Source: Parvularcula dongshanensis
GTDB lineage: Bacteria; Pseudomonadota; Alphaproteobacteria; Caulobacterales; Parvularculaceae
DNA: 64,000 nucleotides
Assembly: GCF_014199615.1 (NCBI RefSeq)
Contig: NZ_JACHOB010000002.1
Span: forward strand, 186,001 to 250,000
Direction: 5' to 3'
In this document: piece by piece, positions 1 through 8,548 of the stretch
Layout of the letters: each line of letters begins with the position of its first letter
Numbering within the stretch: the first letter of the stretch is position 1
The notes under the pieces: model-generated
The model's database searches: none
Told to the model about the DNA's origin: nothing
The model's input: only the letters and a program-made list of their open reading frames with translations
Translations under genes and position numbers: made by a program

Positions 1-419
1 TCGAGGCCCTTCCGGACCCAGCCCCGGCCCGGCCACAAGAACACGTTCTTCGCCGTCTGTTGGGAAAGCGTCGACGCGCCGCGCATGCGCCGGCCGGCCT
101 TCGCCTCTTCGATCGCCTTCTTGATGTTCTCGACGTCGAAGCCGGGATGCGCGCAGAACTTCGTGTCCTCAGCCGCGATGACCGCCGTGACCAGGTAGGG
201 CGAGACGTCCTCGATCCGGACCCATCGCCGTTCGATCGTCTGGCCCTGATGGGCACGGAGCATCATCAACGAGGTCGGGCCGACGGGGATGAACGCGTGC
301 GCGGCGACCCACAGGACCGACAGGACGATCGCGGCGACGCCGAAGAGCAGAACGCCCTTCAGAACCCGCCAGACGGGCGACCCTCGGCGCCCGCGCCGCC
401 CCCTGCCCCGCTTCGCCAA
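1..419 (-). CDS. mtgA: Monofunctional biosynthetic peptidoglycan transglycosylase, 5' part (cut by window edge)
   Basis: This GT51 enzyme polymerises lipid II into glycan strands at the outer face of the inner membrane. The visible part starts with a basic stretch rich in Arg and Lys, then one membrane helix (VLLFGVAAIVLSVLWVAAHAF), then the GT51 start: the EDTKFCAHPGFD motif holding the catalytic Glu, and GASTLSQQTAKNVFLWPGR. The rest lies beyond the left edge. No ATG or GTG fits near the beginning; I chose TTG at 419, which lies 4 bases after the glyQ stop, so the gene is probably co-transcribed with glyQ. The frame stays open upstream into glyQ, so the exact start is uncertain. The identity is firm because the motif set is specific to GT51. 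Confidence 0.88.
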   Translation of the reverse strand, partial: MAKRGRGRRGRRGSPVWRVLKGVLLFGVAAIVLSVLWVAAHAFIPVGPTSLMMLRAHQGQTIERRWVRIEDVSPYLVTAVIAAEDTKFCAHPGFDVENIKKAIEEAKAGRRMRGASTLSQQTAKNVFLWPGRGWVRKGL

Positions 420-423
420 TGGC

Positions 424-1359
424 TCAGCCCGCCTCGGCGTGCGCGATGCCGGCATTGGGGCCCCGGCCCTGCGGGCTGTCGAGCCACGCCTCGCAGCACA
501 TCCTGGCGAGCTTGCGTACGCGCAGAATGTAGGACTGCCGCTCGGCGACCGAGATCACGCCGCGGGCGTCGAGCAGGTTGAAGAGGTGGGAAGCCTTGAT
601 GCACTGGTCGTAGGCCGGAAGCGCGAAGCTGCGACCCTCGTCGCGTCCGCGCTGCAGGATCGCGGCGCAGGCGGCCTCCGCCTCGCGGAACTGGTCCAGC
701 AGCACGTCCGTGTCGGCGAGCTCGAAGTTGAACCCCGAGAACTCGACTTCCTGCTGGTGGAAGACGTCGCCATAGGTCACGCCCTGCCCGTTGTAGTCGA
801 GATCGTAACCGTTGTCCGTGCCCTGAACGTACATGGCGAGGCGCTCTAGGCCGTAGGTCAGCTCGCCCGTGACGGGCTTGCAGTCGAAGCCGCCGACCTG
901 CTGGAAGTAGGTGAACTGCGTCACCTCCATGCCGTCGCACCAGACCTCCCAGCCAAGGCCCCAGGCGCCGAGCGTCGGGCTCTCCCAGTCGTCCTCGACG
1001 AAGCGGATGTCGTGGAGCTTCCTGTCGATGCCGATGGCATCGAGGCTGCCGAGGTAGAGGTCCTGGATGTCCTCGGGGCTCGGCTTCAGGACGACCTGGA
1101 ACTGGTAGTAGTGCTGGAAGCGGTTGGGGTTCGCGCCGTAACGGCCGTCGCCCGGCCGCCTGCAAGGCTGGACGTAGGCCGCGCGCCAGGGCTTCTCGCC
1201 CAAGGACCGCAGCGTCGTCGCGGGGTGGAACGTCCCCGCGCCCATCTCGAGGTCGTAGGGCTGCAGGACGACGCATCCCTGGTCGGCCCAATAGCGCTGA
1301 AGGCGCAAGATCAGCTCTTGGAAGGAGGGGGCCGCCGGCGTCTTTGGGGTCGTGCTCAT
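424..1359 (-). CDS. glyQ: Glycine--tRNA ligase alpha subunit
   Basis: The alpha subunit of the alpha2-beta2 bacterial glycyl-tRNA synthetase binds ATP and glycine and forms glycyl-adenylate. The protein is 311 residues, normal for GlyQ (about 300). Typical segments are [24 protein letters not shown] near the N terminus, [28 protein letters not shown] and [21 protein letters not shown]. The ATG at 1359 begins [11 protein letters not shown] directly before the conserved start; the frame is open further upstream but that part has no family similarity. It follows a secreted-protein gene by 11 bases and precedes mtgA by 4. The beta subunit glyS, often adjacent, is not in the visible neighbourhood and may lie elsewhere. 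Confidence 0.97.
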   Translation of the reverse strand: MSTTPKTPAAPSFQELILRLQRYWADQGCVVLQPYDLEMGAGTFHPATTLRSLGEKPWRAAYVQPCRRPGDGRYGANPNRFQHYYQFQVVLKPSPEDIQDLYLGSLDAIGIDRKLHDIRFVEDDWESPTLGAWGLGWEVWCDGMEVTQFTYFQQVGGFDCKPVTGELTYGLERLAMYVQGTDNGYDLDYNGQGVTYGDVFHQQEVEFSGFNFELADTDVLLDQFREAEAACAAILQRGRDEGRSFALPAYDQCIKASHLFNLLDARGVISVAERQSYILRVRKLARMCCEAWLDSPQGRGPNAGIAHAEAG

Positions 1360-1370
1360 GACGAGGGCGG

Positions 1371-2060
1371 TTAGCGGCGGGGCCCGCCACCGGCAAGCTG
1401 GGCCGGACGGCCCGGCTCGCCGACGCGCTCCTTGATCAGGGCGCGGGCCCGCGTGACCAAGGGGTCGGGCGCGAAGGCCTCGAGCCGGGCGAGGAGGCCG
1501 TCCGCCTCGGAGAGGTTTCCGGCGACCGCCCGGCAGAAGGCGACCATCCGGAAGGCGTCGAGCGCCCAAGCGTCGACCTCGAGCCGCGCCTCCGCCGCCG
1601 TGCAGGCCTTCTTGTCGATCGCCTGGCCGCCGAGCGATTCGAGGGCCGAGGCGAGGGTCACCGGCGGTCCCTCGGCGGCGAGACGTCCGAGGGCGGCGTC
1701 GAGCGCGCCCACGGTGTCGGCGGGGGCGGCGTGAACCTCGCGAAGGTCGAGGTCGAAGCAGAGCGATTGCGGACCGCACAGCGTGGCTTCGACGGCGCGG
1801 GGCGGCGTCCGGGTCTCGATGTCGAGGCGAGACCCGCTCCTTTCAGCCGTGACGCTGATCCGCCGAAGCGAGGAAGGATCGTCCTCAAAGTCCACGCTCA
1901 GAGAGTCGTCGACGCCCGTCAGCAGAAAGCCGCCATCCGCTGCGGGCTCGGCGCTGCAGGGCGCGCTGCAGACGAGAACCACTCTGGCGATGCCGTCCTC
2001 CGTGCCGACGCGGATGTCGGCCAACGGCGCCGTCGCAGCGAGGAGGAGCGCGGCGATCAT
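1371..2060 (-). CDS. Secreted protein of unknown function, six cysteines
   Basis: I do not recognise the family. The 229-residue product starts with a short hydrophobic leader ([14 protein letters not shown]), which reads as a signal peptide, followed by an N-terminal half rich in beta-like segments ([21 protein letters not shown]) and a C-terminal Ala/Leu-rich helical half that could be repeat-like. Six cysteines in the mature part could form disulfides in the periplasm. The start at 2060 was chosen because the signal peptide begins there; the open frame extends to 2168 but that extension is Arg-rich and unlike a leader. It sits 11 bases before glyQ on the same strand and is divergent from the HAD gene at 2218. 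Confidence 0.7.
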   Translation of the reverse strand: MIAALLLAATAPLADIRVGTEDGIARVVLVCSAPCSAEPAADGGFLLTGVDDSLSVDFEDDPSSLRRISVTAERSGSRLDIETRTPPRAVEATLCGPQSLCFDLDLREVHAAPADTVGALDAALGRLAAEGPPVTLASALESLGGQAIDKKACTAAEARLEVDAWALDAFRMVAFCRAVAGNLSEADGLLARLEAFAPDPLVTRARALIKERVGEPGRPAQLAGGGPRR

Positions 2061-2217
2061 GCGGTCTTGGTCCCCCGCTCCTGGCGCTTCGCGCGCGTCT
2101 CGCCTGTCACTAGCGTTCCCGTCCCTGCCCGGGCGGCGGCCATAGCATGCGCCGGGGGCGGGCCGCACCCCCTTCCGCGCGCTTGCCGCGATGTTTGAGA
2201 GTCCCTAACGGGCGAGC

Positions 2218-3075
2218 ATGAGCCAAACCCGCGTGATCGAAGGCCTGTCGGAGGCCGAGGCCGGCTACGATGCCCTGTTCTGCGACGCCTGGGGCGTGAT
2301 CCACAACGGTCACGACCTCTTTCCCGGCGCTGCCGACGCGCTGAGCCGGTGGCGTGACGAGCGCGGACCGGTGGTCATCATCACCAACGCGCCCCGCCTG
2401 TCCGACGTCATTCCGGCCCAGCTCGACCGGCTGGGCCTGCCCCGAAGCGCCTACGACGCCATCGTCACTTCCGGCGATGCGACCCGCGCCGAGGTCGAGC
2501 GGCGCGCGGACCTGCCCTTCTTCCGGCTCGGCCCGGCCAAGGATGACGGCCTGTTCGACGCGGTGCGCGCCGACTTCGTGTCCTTCGAAGAGGCGGGCGC
2601 GATCCTGTGCACCGGGCCGATGGACGACCTCAACGAGACGCCCGAAGACTATCGCGGCATGCTCGAGAAGGCCGCGTCGCGAAAGCTGCCCATGGTCTGC
2701 GCGAACCCCGACAAGGTCGTCCGCTACGGCGACCGCCTGATCTACTGCGCCGGCGCGCTCGGCGACCTCTATGAGAGCCTCGGCGGCGAGGTGATCCTCG
2801 CGGGCAAGCCGCACGCGCCGATCTACCGGATGGCGCGCGAGGCAGCGCTCGCTTCGGGCCGCGCGGCGGACCGCCCGCTCGTCGTCGGCGACGGGCCCGA
2901 GACGGACCTTCGCGGCGCGAACCGAGAGGGCCTCGACGCCGTCTTCGTCGCCGACGGCATCTTCTCGGAGGAGGCGCGAGGCCGGAACGGCAAGCTCGAC
3001 GAGGGCCGCCTCGCGGCCATCCTCGACGCGCACGACGTGACCGCCGCCTACGGCATGGACGGACTTCGCTGGTGA
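2218..3075 (+). CDS. HAD-superfamily class IIA hydrolase (TIGR01459 type)
   Basis: The 285-residue protein is a haloacid dehalogenase-type phosphatase of the NagD-like class. The first HAD motif is present as CDAWGVIHNG, where the usual DxDG-type pair is DxWGV; the second motif is VVIITNAP; the Lys motif is ILAGKPHAPIYRMA; and the last acidic motif is VVGDGPETDLRGANREG. The alphaproteobacterial family TIGR01459 carries exactly this N-terminal motif. The true substrate is not known; a phosphosugar or nucleotide is possible. The stop codon overlaps the ribF GTG start by 4 bases (GTGA), which suggests translational coupling with ribF. Confidence 0.88.
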   Translation: MSQTRVIEGLSEAEAGYDALFCDAWGVIHNGHDLFPGAADALSRWRDERGPVVIITNAPRLSDVIPAQLDRLGLPRSAYDAIVTSGDATRAEVERRADLPFFRLGPAKDDGLFDAVRADFVSFEEAGAILCTGPMDDLNETPEDYRGMLEKAASRKLPMVCANPDKVVRYGDRLIYCAGALGDLYESLGGEVILAGKPHAPIYRMAREAALASGRAADRPLVVGDGPETDLRGANREGLDAVFVADGIFSEEARGRNGKLDEGRLAAILDAHDVTAAYGMDGLRW

Positions 3076-4019
3076 GCGAGAACGGGCGCCTCCTGCGAGC
3101 GCCGCTCGCCTGCGCCCTTTCGCCCGAGAACCGCGGCTACGTCGCGGTGCTGGGGAACCTCGACGGCGTGCACAAGGGACACCAAGCGCTGCTCGCCAGC
3201 GCCGAGGGCTTGGCGAAGGCTGCCGGCGCGCCCCTCGCCGCGGTCACCTTCGAGCCGCACCCCCGCCGGGTCTTCCAGCCCGACGCGCCGCCCTTCCTCC
3301 TGACGACGCTCGCGCAGAAGTCGGACATCCTCGCGGCGCTCGGCTGCGAGCGCGTGTTCGCCCTGCCGTTCAACGAAGCCCTGCGGTCCCTCTCGCCCGA
3401 GGCGTTCGTCGACGAGGTCCTCGCGGGCGTTCTCGGCCTTCGCGGCGTCGTGGTCGGCGAGGACTTCCGCTTCGGCGCGAAGCGGGCGGGCGATGCCGCC
3501 CTCCTCGCCGAGCGCGGGGCGGCGGCGGGCCTCCTCGTCGAGACCATCGGCCTTCGCGGCGAGGACGCCGTGAAGTGGTCCTCGACCGCCGCGCGAAAGG
3601 CGCTGCGCGACGGCGACCCCGAAGGCGCGCAGGCCGTGATGGGCCGCCCCTTCGCCGTGCGGGGCACCGTCCTCGAAGGACGGCGGCTGGCGCGGGAACT
3701 CGGCTTTCCGACCTTGAACCTCGAGCTCGGCGACGTGGTCCGCCCCGCCTACGGCGCCTACGCCGTCACGGCAGCGGTGGACGGCGCGGCCTATGACGGG
3801 GTCGCCAACATCGGCGTTCGTCCGACCGTGGACGGACAAACCGAGCGGCTGGAAGCGCACCTCTTCGGCTTCGAAGGCGACCTTTACGGGCGGACGGTCG
3901 AGGTCGCGCTTCGCGCCTTCCTTCGTCCGGAGCGGCCCTTCGACGGTGTCGAAGCCCTCAAGGCGCAGATCGCGTCGGACGCGGACGCGGCGAAGAAGGC
4001 GCTCGGCGAGGCGCGTTAA
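3072..4019 (+). CDS. ribF: Bifunctional riboflavin kinase / FAD synthetase
   Basis: RibF phosphorylates riboflavin to FMN and adenylates FMN to FAD in the cytoplasm. The 315-residue protein has the normal two-domain layout: an N-terminal nucleotidyltransferase domain with GNLDGVHKGHQALL and the VVGEDFRFG segment, then a C-terminal riboflavin kinase domain with GRRLARELGFPTLNLE, GAYAV and GVANIGVRPTVDG. It starts with GTG overlapping the stop of the preceding HAD gene. It is followed by a small secreted-protein gene and then ileS and lspA. ribF-ileS-lspA is a widespread bacterial arrangement, here with the extra gene inserted. Confidence 0.97.
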   Translation: MSENGRLLRAPLACALSPENRGYVAVLGNLDGVHKGHQALLASAEGLAKAAGAPLAAVTFEPHPRRVFQPDAPPFLLTTLAQKSDILAALGCERVFALPFNEALRSLSPEAFVDEVLAGVLGLRGVVVGEDFRFGAKRAGDAALLAERGAAAGLLVETIGLRGEDAVKWSSTAARKALRDGDPEGAQAVMGRPFAVRGTVLEGRRLARELGFPTLNLELGDVVRPAYGAYAVTAAVDGAAYDGVANIGVRPTVDGQTERLEAHLFGFEGDLYGRTVEVALRAFLRPERPFDGVEALKAQIASDADAAKKALGEAR

Positions 4020-4092
4020 CGCGACCTTAAATACGTTTCTCCCAACTGACGCCCCATTCGCGTGTCATGCCTCCGGGGCAGGGAGGACTATC

Positions 4093-4449
4093 ATGGGCAG
4101 GACTTATCCGATCGCGGCCGCGGTCATCGGCGCAGGCTTGATGCTCGCCGCCAACGCCGTCGCGGCGCCGGCGGTCACCGCCGTCTCGTCGGGCTACGCC
4201 GTCCCCGAGGCCGCGGTGAAGGACGGGCGCAGCTCGGCCGTCGAGACCTGCTTCGCGCGCGTGCAGGACCGCCTGACGGGCAAGGGCGCCGACAGCGTCA
4301 CGCTCGGCTCGGTCAACCGGGCCTGGCCGGGCAGCGAGGGCTGGATCGTGGACCTGACCGTCGAGATCGCCCGCGGCGCGCGCTCGCCCCGCCTGCGCGA
4401 CTACACCTGCCGCGAGGGGCGGCACGGGCTCCACCTCGCCCGCTACTAG
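4093..4449 (+). CDS. Small secreted protein of unknown function, two cysteines
   Basis: This 118-residue protein is not a family I recognise. It has a clear signal peptide (positive MGR start, hydrophobic IAAAVIGAGLMLAANAVA, then APA). The mature part of about 95 residues contains only two cysteines (in VETCFARV and DYTCREG), well placed for one disulfide, and ends in a basic HGLHLARY tail. The start at 4093 has GGGAGG at 4081-4086 with 6 bases of spacing, a good ribosome binding site. The open frame extends upstream within ribF but that part is a shadow. It separates ribF from ileS, which are usually neighbours. Confidence 0.75.
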   Translation: MGRTYPIAAAVIGAGLMLAANAVAAPAVTAVSSGYAVPEAAVKDGRSSAVETCFARVQDRLTGKGADSVTLGSVNRAWPGSEGWIVDLTVEIARGARSPRLRDYTCREGRHGLHLARY

Positions 4450-4531
4450 GCGGCAAGGTTCGCCCGCGCGTCTAGGAACGCCGGGCGGTTGCGTATAGAC
4501 GGGCCGTTCGACACGGACCCTAGCGCTTCTC

Positions 4532-7411
4532 ATGCCCGACGACACCGCCACGCCAGACTACCGCGACACGCTCTTCCTGCCGCAGACGGACTTCCCCATG
4601 CGGGCCGGCCTGCCGAAGAAGGAGCCTGAGATCCTCGCGCGCTGGCGCGAGATGAAGCTGTATGAGCGCCTGCGCGAGGACGCCAAGGGCCAGCCGACCT
4701 TCACCCTCCATGACGGCCCCCCTTACGCGAACGGCCACCTTCACATGGGCCACGCGCTCAACAAGGTGCTCAAGGACATCGTCGTGCGCTCCCGCCAGAT
4801 GTCGGGGTTCGACGCGCCTTACGTGCCCGGCTGGGACTGCCACGGCCTGCCGATCGAGTGGCAGGTCGAGAAGGCGTTCAAGGAGCGCGGGCGGACCAAG
4901 GCGGAGGTGCCCTCCTCGGAGTTCCGCACGGCCTGCCGCGACTACGCGCGCGAGTGGGTCGGCATCCAGTCCGAGGAGTTCCGCCGCCTCGGCATCGAGG
5001 GCGATTGGGGCGATCCCTACACGACCATGGCGTTCTCCTCGGAGGCGGCGATCGTCGCCGAGTTCCTGCGCTTCGCCGAGAAGGGGCAGGTCTATAGAGG
5101 CTCGAAGCCCGTCATGTGGTCGCCGGTCGAGCAGACCGCGCTCGCAGAGGCCGAGATCGAGTATCACGAGCACACCTCGACGACGATCTGGGTCCGCTTC
5201 GGCTTCAGGGACGCGCCCGAGGGTCTCGAGGACGCGAAGGTCGTCATCTGGACGACGACGCCCTGGACGATCCCCGGCAACAGGGCCGTCGCCTACGGGC
5301 CGACCCTCTCCTACGGCCTCTACGAGGTCGAGAAGGTGCGCGACGACCTGGGCTTCGAGCCTTGGACGAAGGCGGGCGACAAGCTACTCCTCGCCGACGC
5401 GCTCGCCGAGGACGTCCGCGAGGCGGGCTTCATCGAGCAGTGGCGCCGCGTGCGCGACGTGCCGACGGCGCTCCTCAAGGACGCGACGCTCGACCATCCG
5501 CTCAAGGGCTTCGCGGACGCCTACGGCTTCGCCGTCCCCCTCCTGACGGGCGACCACGTCACCGACGAGGCGGGCACCGGCTTCGTCCACACCGCGCCCA
5601 GCCACGGCCAGGAGGACTACTTCTGCTGGCTCGAGCACGGCCTGCCGCTGTCGGACGTTCCCTACACGGTGGACGAGACCGGCACCTACACGGACGAAGC
5701 GCCCGGCTTCACCGGCGAGCAGGTCTTCGTCACCTCCGGCAAGAAGACGGGACGCGACGGCGGCGCGAACAAGGCGGTCATCGCCGCGCTGATGGAACGC
5801 GGCGCGCTCTTCGCGCGGGGGCGGCTCGCCCACTCCTACCCGCATAGCTGGCGGTCCAAGGCGCCGGTCCTGTTCCGCAACACGCCGCAATGGTTCATCC
5901 CGCTGGGCGCCATCGGCGAAGGCGGGCTCCGCGACCGCGCGCTCAAGGCCGTCACCGAGACCCGCTTCTTCCCTGCCTCGGGCCAGAAGCGCATCCGCGC
6001 CATGGTCGAGGGGCGGCCCGACTGGCTCGTCTCGCGCCAGCGCGCCTGGGGCGTGCCGATCACGCTCTTCGTGGATCAGGACGGCAAGCCGCTGATCGAT
6101 CCGCGCGTCAACGCGCGCGTCCTGAAGGCGATCCGCGAGCGCGGCGCCGATGCCTGGTTCGATACGCCCAAGGAGGCGTTCCTCGGCGACGCGCACGACG
6201 CCAGCGCTTACGAGAAGGTCGAGGACATCCTCGACGTCTGGTTCGACTCCGGCAGCACCCACGCCTTCGTCCTCGAAGCGCGGAAGAGCCTCTCCTGGCC
6301 GGCCGACCTCTACCTCGAAGGATCGGACCAGCACCGTGGCTGGTTCCAGTCTTCGCTTCTGGAAAGCTGCGGCACGCGCGGGCGGGCGCCCTACAACGCC
6401 GTCCTCACCCACGGCTTCGTCCTCGACGGGCAGGGCCGGAAGATGTCGAAGTCGCTCGGCAACGTCATCCTGCCCGAGGAGATCACCCAAAAGTACGGCG
6501 CGGACATCCTGCGCATCTGGGCGGCGAGCGCGGACAGCGCCGAGGACATGCGGATCTCGGACGAGATCGTCGGCTCCGCGGTCGATGCGTACCGGAAGAT
6601 GCGAAACTCGCTTCGCTACATGCTCGCAGCGCTCGACGGCTACGACGAGAGCGAGGCCCTGCCGCACGCCAAGCTGCCCGGGCTCGAGCGCTACGTCCTT
6701 CACCGCCTGGACGCGGTCGAGGCGCAGGTGCGCGAGGCCTATGAGGGCTTCGATTTCAAGGCGGCCTGGCGCGCCCTGTCGGACTTCTGCGCGCAGGACC
6801 TCTCGGCCTTCTACTTCGACGTCCGCAAGGACTCCCTTTACTGCGACGCGAAGGACGACCCCGTCCGCAGAGCCGCGCGGGGCACGATGTCCCGCCTGTT
6901 CGAGAACGTCATCCGCTGGCTCGCGCCCATCTGTCCGTTCACGGCGGAGGAAGCCTTCCTGGTACGTCACCCCGAGGAGGCGGAGGCAGGCTCGGTTCAC
7001 CTGCAGCGCTTCTTGGTCCCCGACCCCGCCTGGCGCGACGACGAGCTCGCCGAGCGGTGGGAGCGCATCCGGACGGTCCGCCGCGTCGTCAACGGCGCGC
7101 TCGAGGTCGCGCGGCGCGAGAAGAAGATCGGCGCCAGCCTGGAGGCGGCGGTGATGGTGACGGTCGAGGATCCCCAGACCCGCGCCGCGCTCGGCCATCA
7201 GGACATCGCGACGCTCTTCATCGTGTCGGACGCCGCCCTGTCGGACGGCCCCGCGCCCGCGGGCGCCTTCCGCCTCGACGAGGCCGAGGGCGTCGCCGTC
7301 TCGCTCGACACCGCCAAGGGCGAGAAGTGCGCGCGCTGCTGGCGCGTCCTCGAGGACGTCGCCCCGCCGAGCCATTTGTGCGGCCGGTGCCATGGGGTGG
7401 TCTCGCCGTGA
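4532..7411 (+). CDS. ileS: Isoleucine--tRNA ligase
   Basis: IleS charges tRNA-Ile and edits misactivated valine. The 959-residue product has the class I signatures: PPYANGHLHMGHALNK (HIGH-type, near residue 71) and KMSKSLGN (near residue 637), with the editing domain between them (WTTTPWTIPGNRAVAYGP; DEAGTGFVHTAPSHGQED). The C-terminal zinc finger is visible as CARCW and CGRCH near the end. Length and domain order are normal. The ATG at 4532 precedes MPDDTATPDYRDTLFLPQTDFPMR, which fits family N termini. The stop overlaps the lspA GTG by 4 bases. Confidence 0.98.
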   Translation: MPDDTATPDYRDTLFLPQTDFPMRAGLPKKEPEILARWREMKLYERLREDAKGQPTFTLHDGPPYANGHLHMGHALNKVLKDIVVRSRQMSGFDAPYVPGWDCHGLPIEWQVEKAFKERGRTKAEVPSSEFRTACRDYAREWVGIQSEEFRRLGIEGDWGDPYTTMAFSSEAAIVAEFLRFAEKGQVYRGSKPVMWSPVEQTALAEAEIEYHEHTSTTIWVRFGFRDAPEGLEDAKVVIWTTTPWTIPGNRAVAYGPTLSYGLYEVEKVRDDLGFEPWTKAGDKLLLADALAEDVREAGFIEQWRRVRDVPTALLKDATLDHPLKGFADAYGFAVPLLTGDHVTDEAGTGFVHTAPSHGQEDYFCWLEHGLPLSDVPYTVDETGTYTDEAPGFTGEQVFVTSGKKTGRDGGANKAVIAALMERGALFARGRLAHSYPHSWRSKAPVLFRNTPQWFIPLGAIGEGGLRDRALKAVTETRFFPASGQKRIRAMVEGRPDWLVSRQRAWGVPITLFVDQDGKPLIDPRVNARVLKAIRERGADAWFDTPKEAFLGDAHDASAYEKVEDILDVWFDSGSTHAFVLEARKSLSWPADLYLEGSDQHRGWFQSSLLESCGTRGRAPYNAVLTHGFVLDGQGRKMSKSLGNVILPEEITQKYGADILRIWAASADSAEDMRISDEIVGSAVDAYRKMRNSLRYMLAALDGYDESEALPHAKLPGLERYVLHRLDAVEAQVREAYEGFDFKAAWRALSDFCAQDLSAFYFDVRKDSLYCDAKDDPVRRAARGTMSRLFENVIRWLAPICPFTAEEAFLVRHPEEAEAGSVHLQRFLVPDPAWRDDELAERWERIRTVRRVVNGALEVARREKKIGASLEAAVMVTVEDPQTRAALGHQDIATLFIVSDAALSDGPAPAGAFRLDEAEGVAVSLDTAKGEKCARCWRVLEDVAPPSHLCGRCHGVVSP

Positions 7412-7935
7412 GGGCGTGGTGGCGGGCAGCGCGGCCGAACCCCTTCTTCCGGCTGGGGCTCCTCGTGGCCCTCGGCGTGATCGTGCTCGACCAGCTGACC
7501 AAGCACTGGATCCTCTACGGCATCCGGTTGCCCGATCGCTTCGGCAACAGGATCGAGATCAGCGGCATCTTCGACCTGACCTACGTCGAGAACACGGGCG
7601 TCAGCTTCGGCCTCTTCGCCGGCGGGCTCGCGAGCCGCGTGCTCCTCTCGGTCCTCGCGGTGGTCGTGGCTGCCTATGTCGTCCGCTGGCTCGGCACGCT
7701 GCATAGGCGCGTCGCCGCGATCGGCGGCGGGTTCATCGTCGGCGGGGCGCTCGGGAACGTCTACGACCGGGTTCTCTACGGCTACGTGGTCGACTTCCTC
7801 GACTTCTCGGGCCTGCACTTCCCGTTCGTCTTCAACGTCGCGGACGCGGCGATCAACGTCGGCGTCGCTTGCCTCGTCTACGATGCGCTCTTCGTCGCGC
7901 CGAAGCGCGAGCTTACCGAAACCACAGACGCGTGA
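7408..7935 (+). CDS. lspA: Lipoprotein signal peptidase (signal peptidase II)
   Basis: LspA cleaves the signal peptide of diacylated prolipoproteins in the inner membrane. The 175-residue protein has four hydrophobic segments and the family motifs: VLDQLTKHWI, the VENTGVSFG segment, GGALGNVYDRVLYGYVVDFLDF with one catalytic Asp, and FNVADAAINVGV with the other. I chose GTG at 7408 because it overlaps the ileS stop (GTGA) and gives a normal length. It probably processes the many lipoproteins encoded in this window, including the one directly downstream. Confidence 0.96.
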   Translation: MRAWWRAARPNPFFRLGLLVALGVIVLDQLTKHWILYGIRLPDRFGNRIEISGIFDLTYVENTGVSFGLFAGGLASRVLLSVLAVVVAAYVVRWLGTLHRRVAAIGGGFIVGGALGNVYDRVLYGYVVDFLDFSGLHFPFVFNVADAAINVGVACLVYDALFVAPKRELTETTDA

Positions 7936-7987
7936 GGGTTTCGGCGGACAAGCTCGCACGCTAGAAGCGGCCCCCGTGGAGACTCGC

Positions 7988-8548
7988 ATGACCCCTACCC
8001 TTCGCCTCGCCGCGCTTTGCCTTGGCACGCTGCTGTTCACCTCGTCCTGCGCTTCGCTCGGCAAGGCCGTCGGCGCGGGCAAGAACCCGCCCGACGAGTT
8101 CGCGATCACGACCAAGGCGCCCCTGACCGTGCCGCCGGACTACGCGCTGCGTCCGCCCAAGCCCGGCGAGACGCGGCCCGAGGAGAAGTCGACCACGGAC
8201 CGGGCGCGCGAGCTGCTGATCGGCGACGCGTCCGCCGCGCCGCCTTCGCAGGGCGAACTCGCCCTCATTCAGAACGCGGGCGCCCTCGACGTCGATTCGA
8301 ACATCCGCGCGATCCTCGCCGCCGAGAACGGGGGACGCGCGTCCAAGAACGAGAGCCTCGCCAACCAGATCCTGTTCTGGCACACCAATAAGGGCGAGAT
8401 CGACGATTCGGCCGCGCCGCTCCGCGTCGAGGACGAAGGCGCCTGGATGGCAGAACGCCGCCGTTCGATCGAGTCCGTCACGGGCGGCGGCCAGGTGACG
8501 ATCGCGAAGGACGACCGCGGCGTCCTGAACCTGCCCGGCGTCAACTAG
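7988..8548 (+). CDS. DUF3035 family outer-membrane lipoprotein (BamF-like)
   Basis: The 186-residue protein begins with a lipobox ([10 protein letters not shown]), so it should be lipidated at Cys20. The next part has the conserved alphaproteobacterial signature [27 protein letters not shown]. This motif is the one compared with BamC in work on BamF, the alphaproteobacterial accessory subunit of the beta-barrel assembly machine; from memory DUF3035 proteins are annotated as BamF in some genomes. The C terminus is acidic and Asn-rich without clear domains. It lies 52 bases after lspA and its stop overlaps the mutL GTG by one base. The BamF role is inference. Confidence 0.8.
   Translation: MTPTLRLAALCLGTLLFTSSCASLGKAVGAGKNPPDEFAITTKAPLTVPPDYALRPPKPGETRPEEKSTTDRARELLIGDASAAPPSQGELALIQNAGALDVDSNIRAILAAENGGRASKNESLANQILFWHTNKGEIDDSAAPLRVEDEGAWMAERRRSIESVTGGGQVTIAKDDRGVLNLPGVN

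Noticed and set aside
5384-7393. 669-codon minus-strand frame opposite ileS
   Set aside because: It mirrors ileS codons and has no recognisable domain; ileS is unambiguous.
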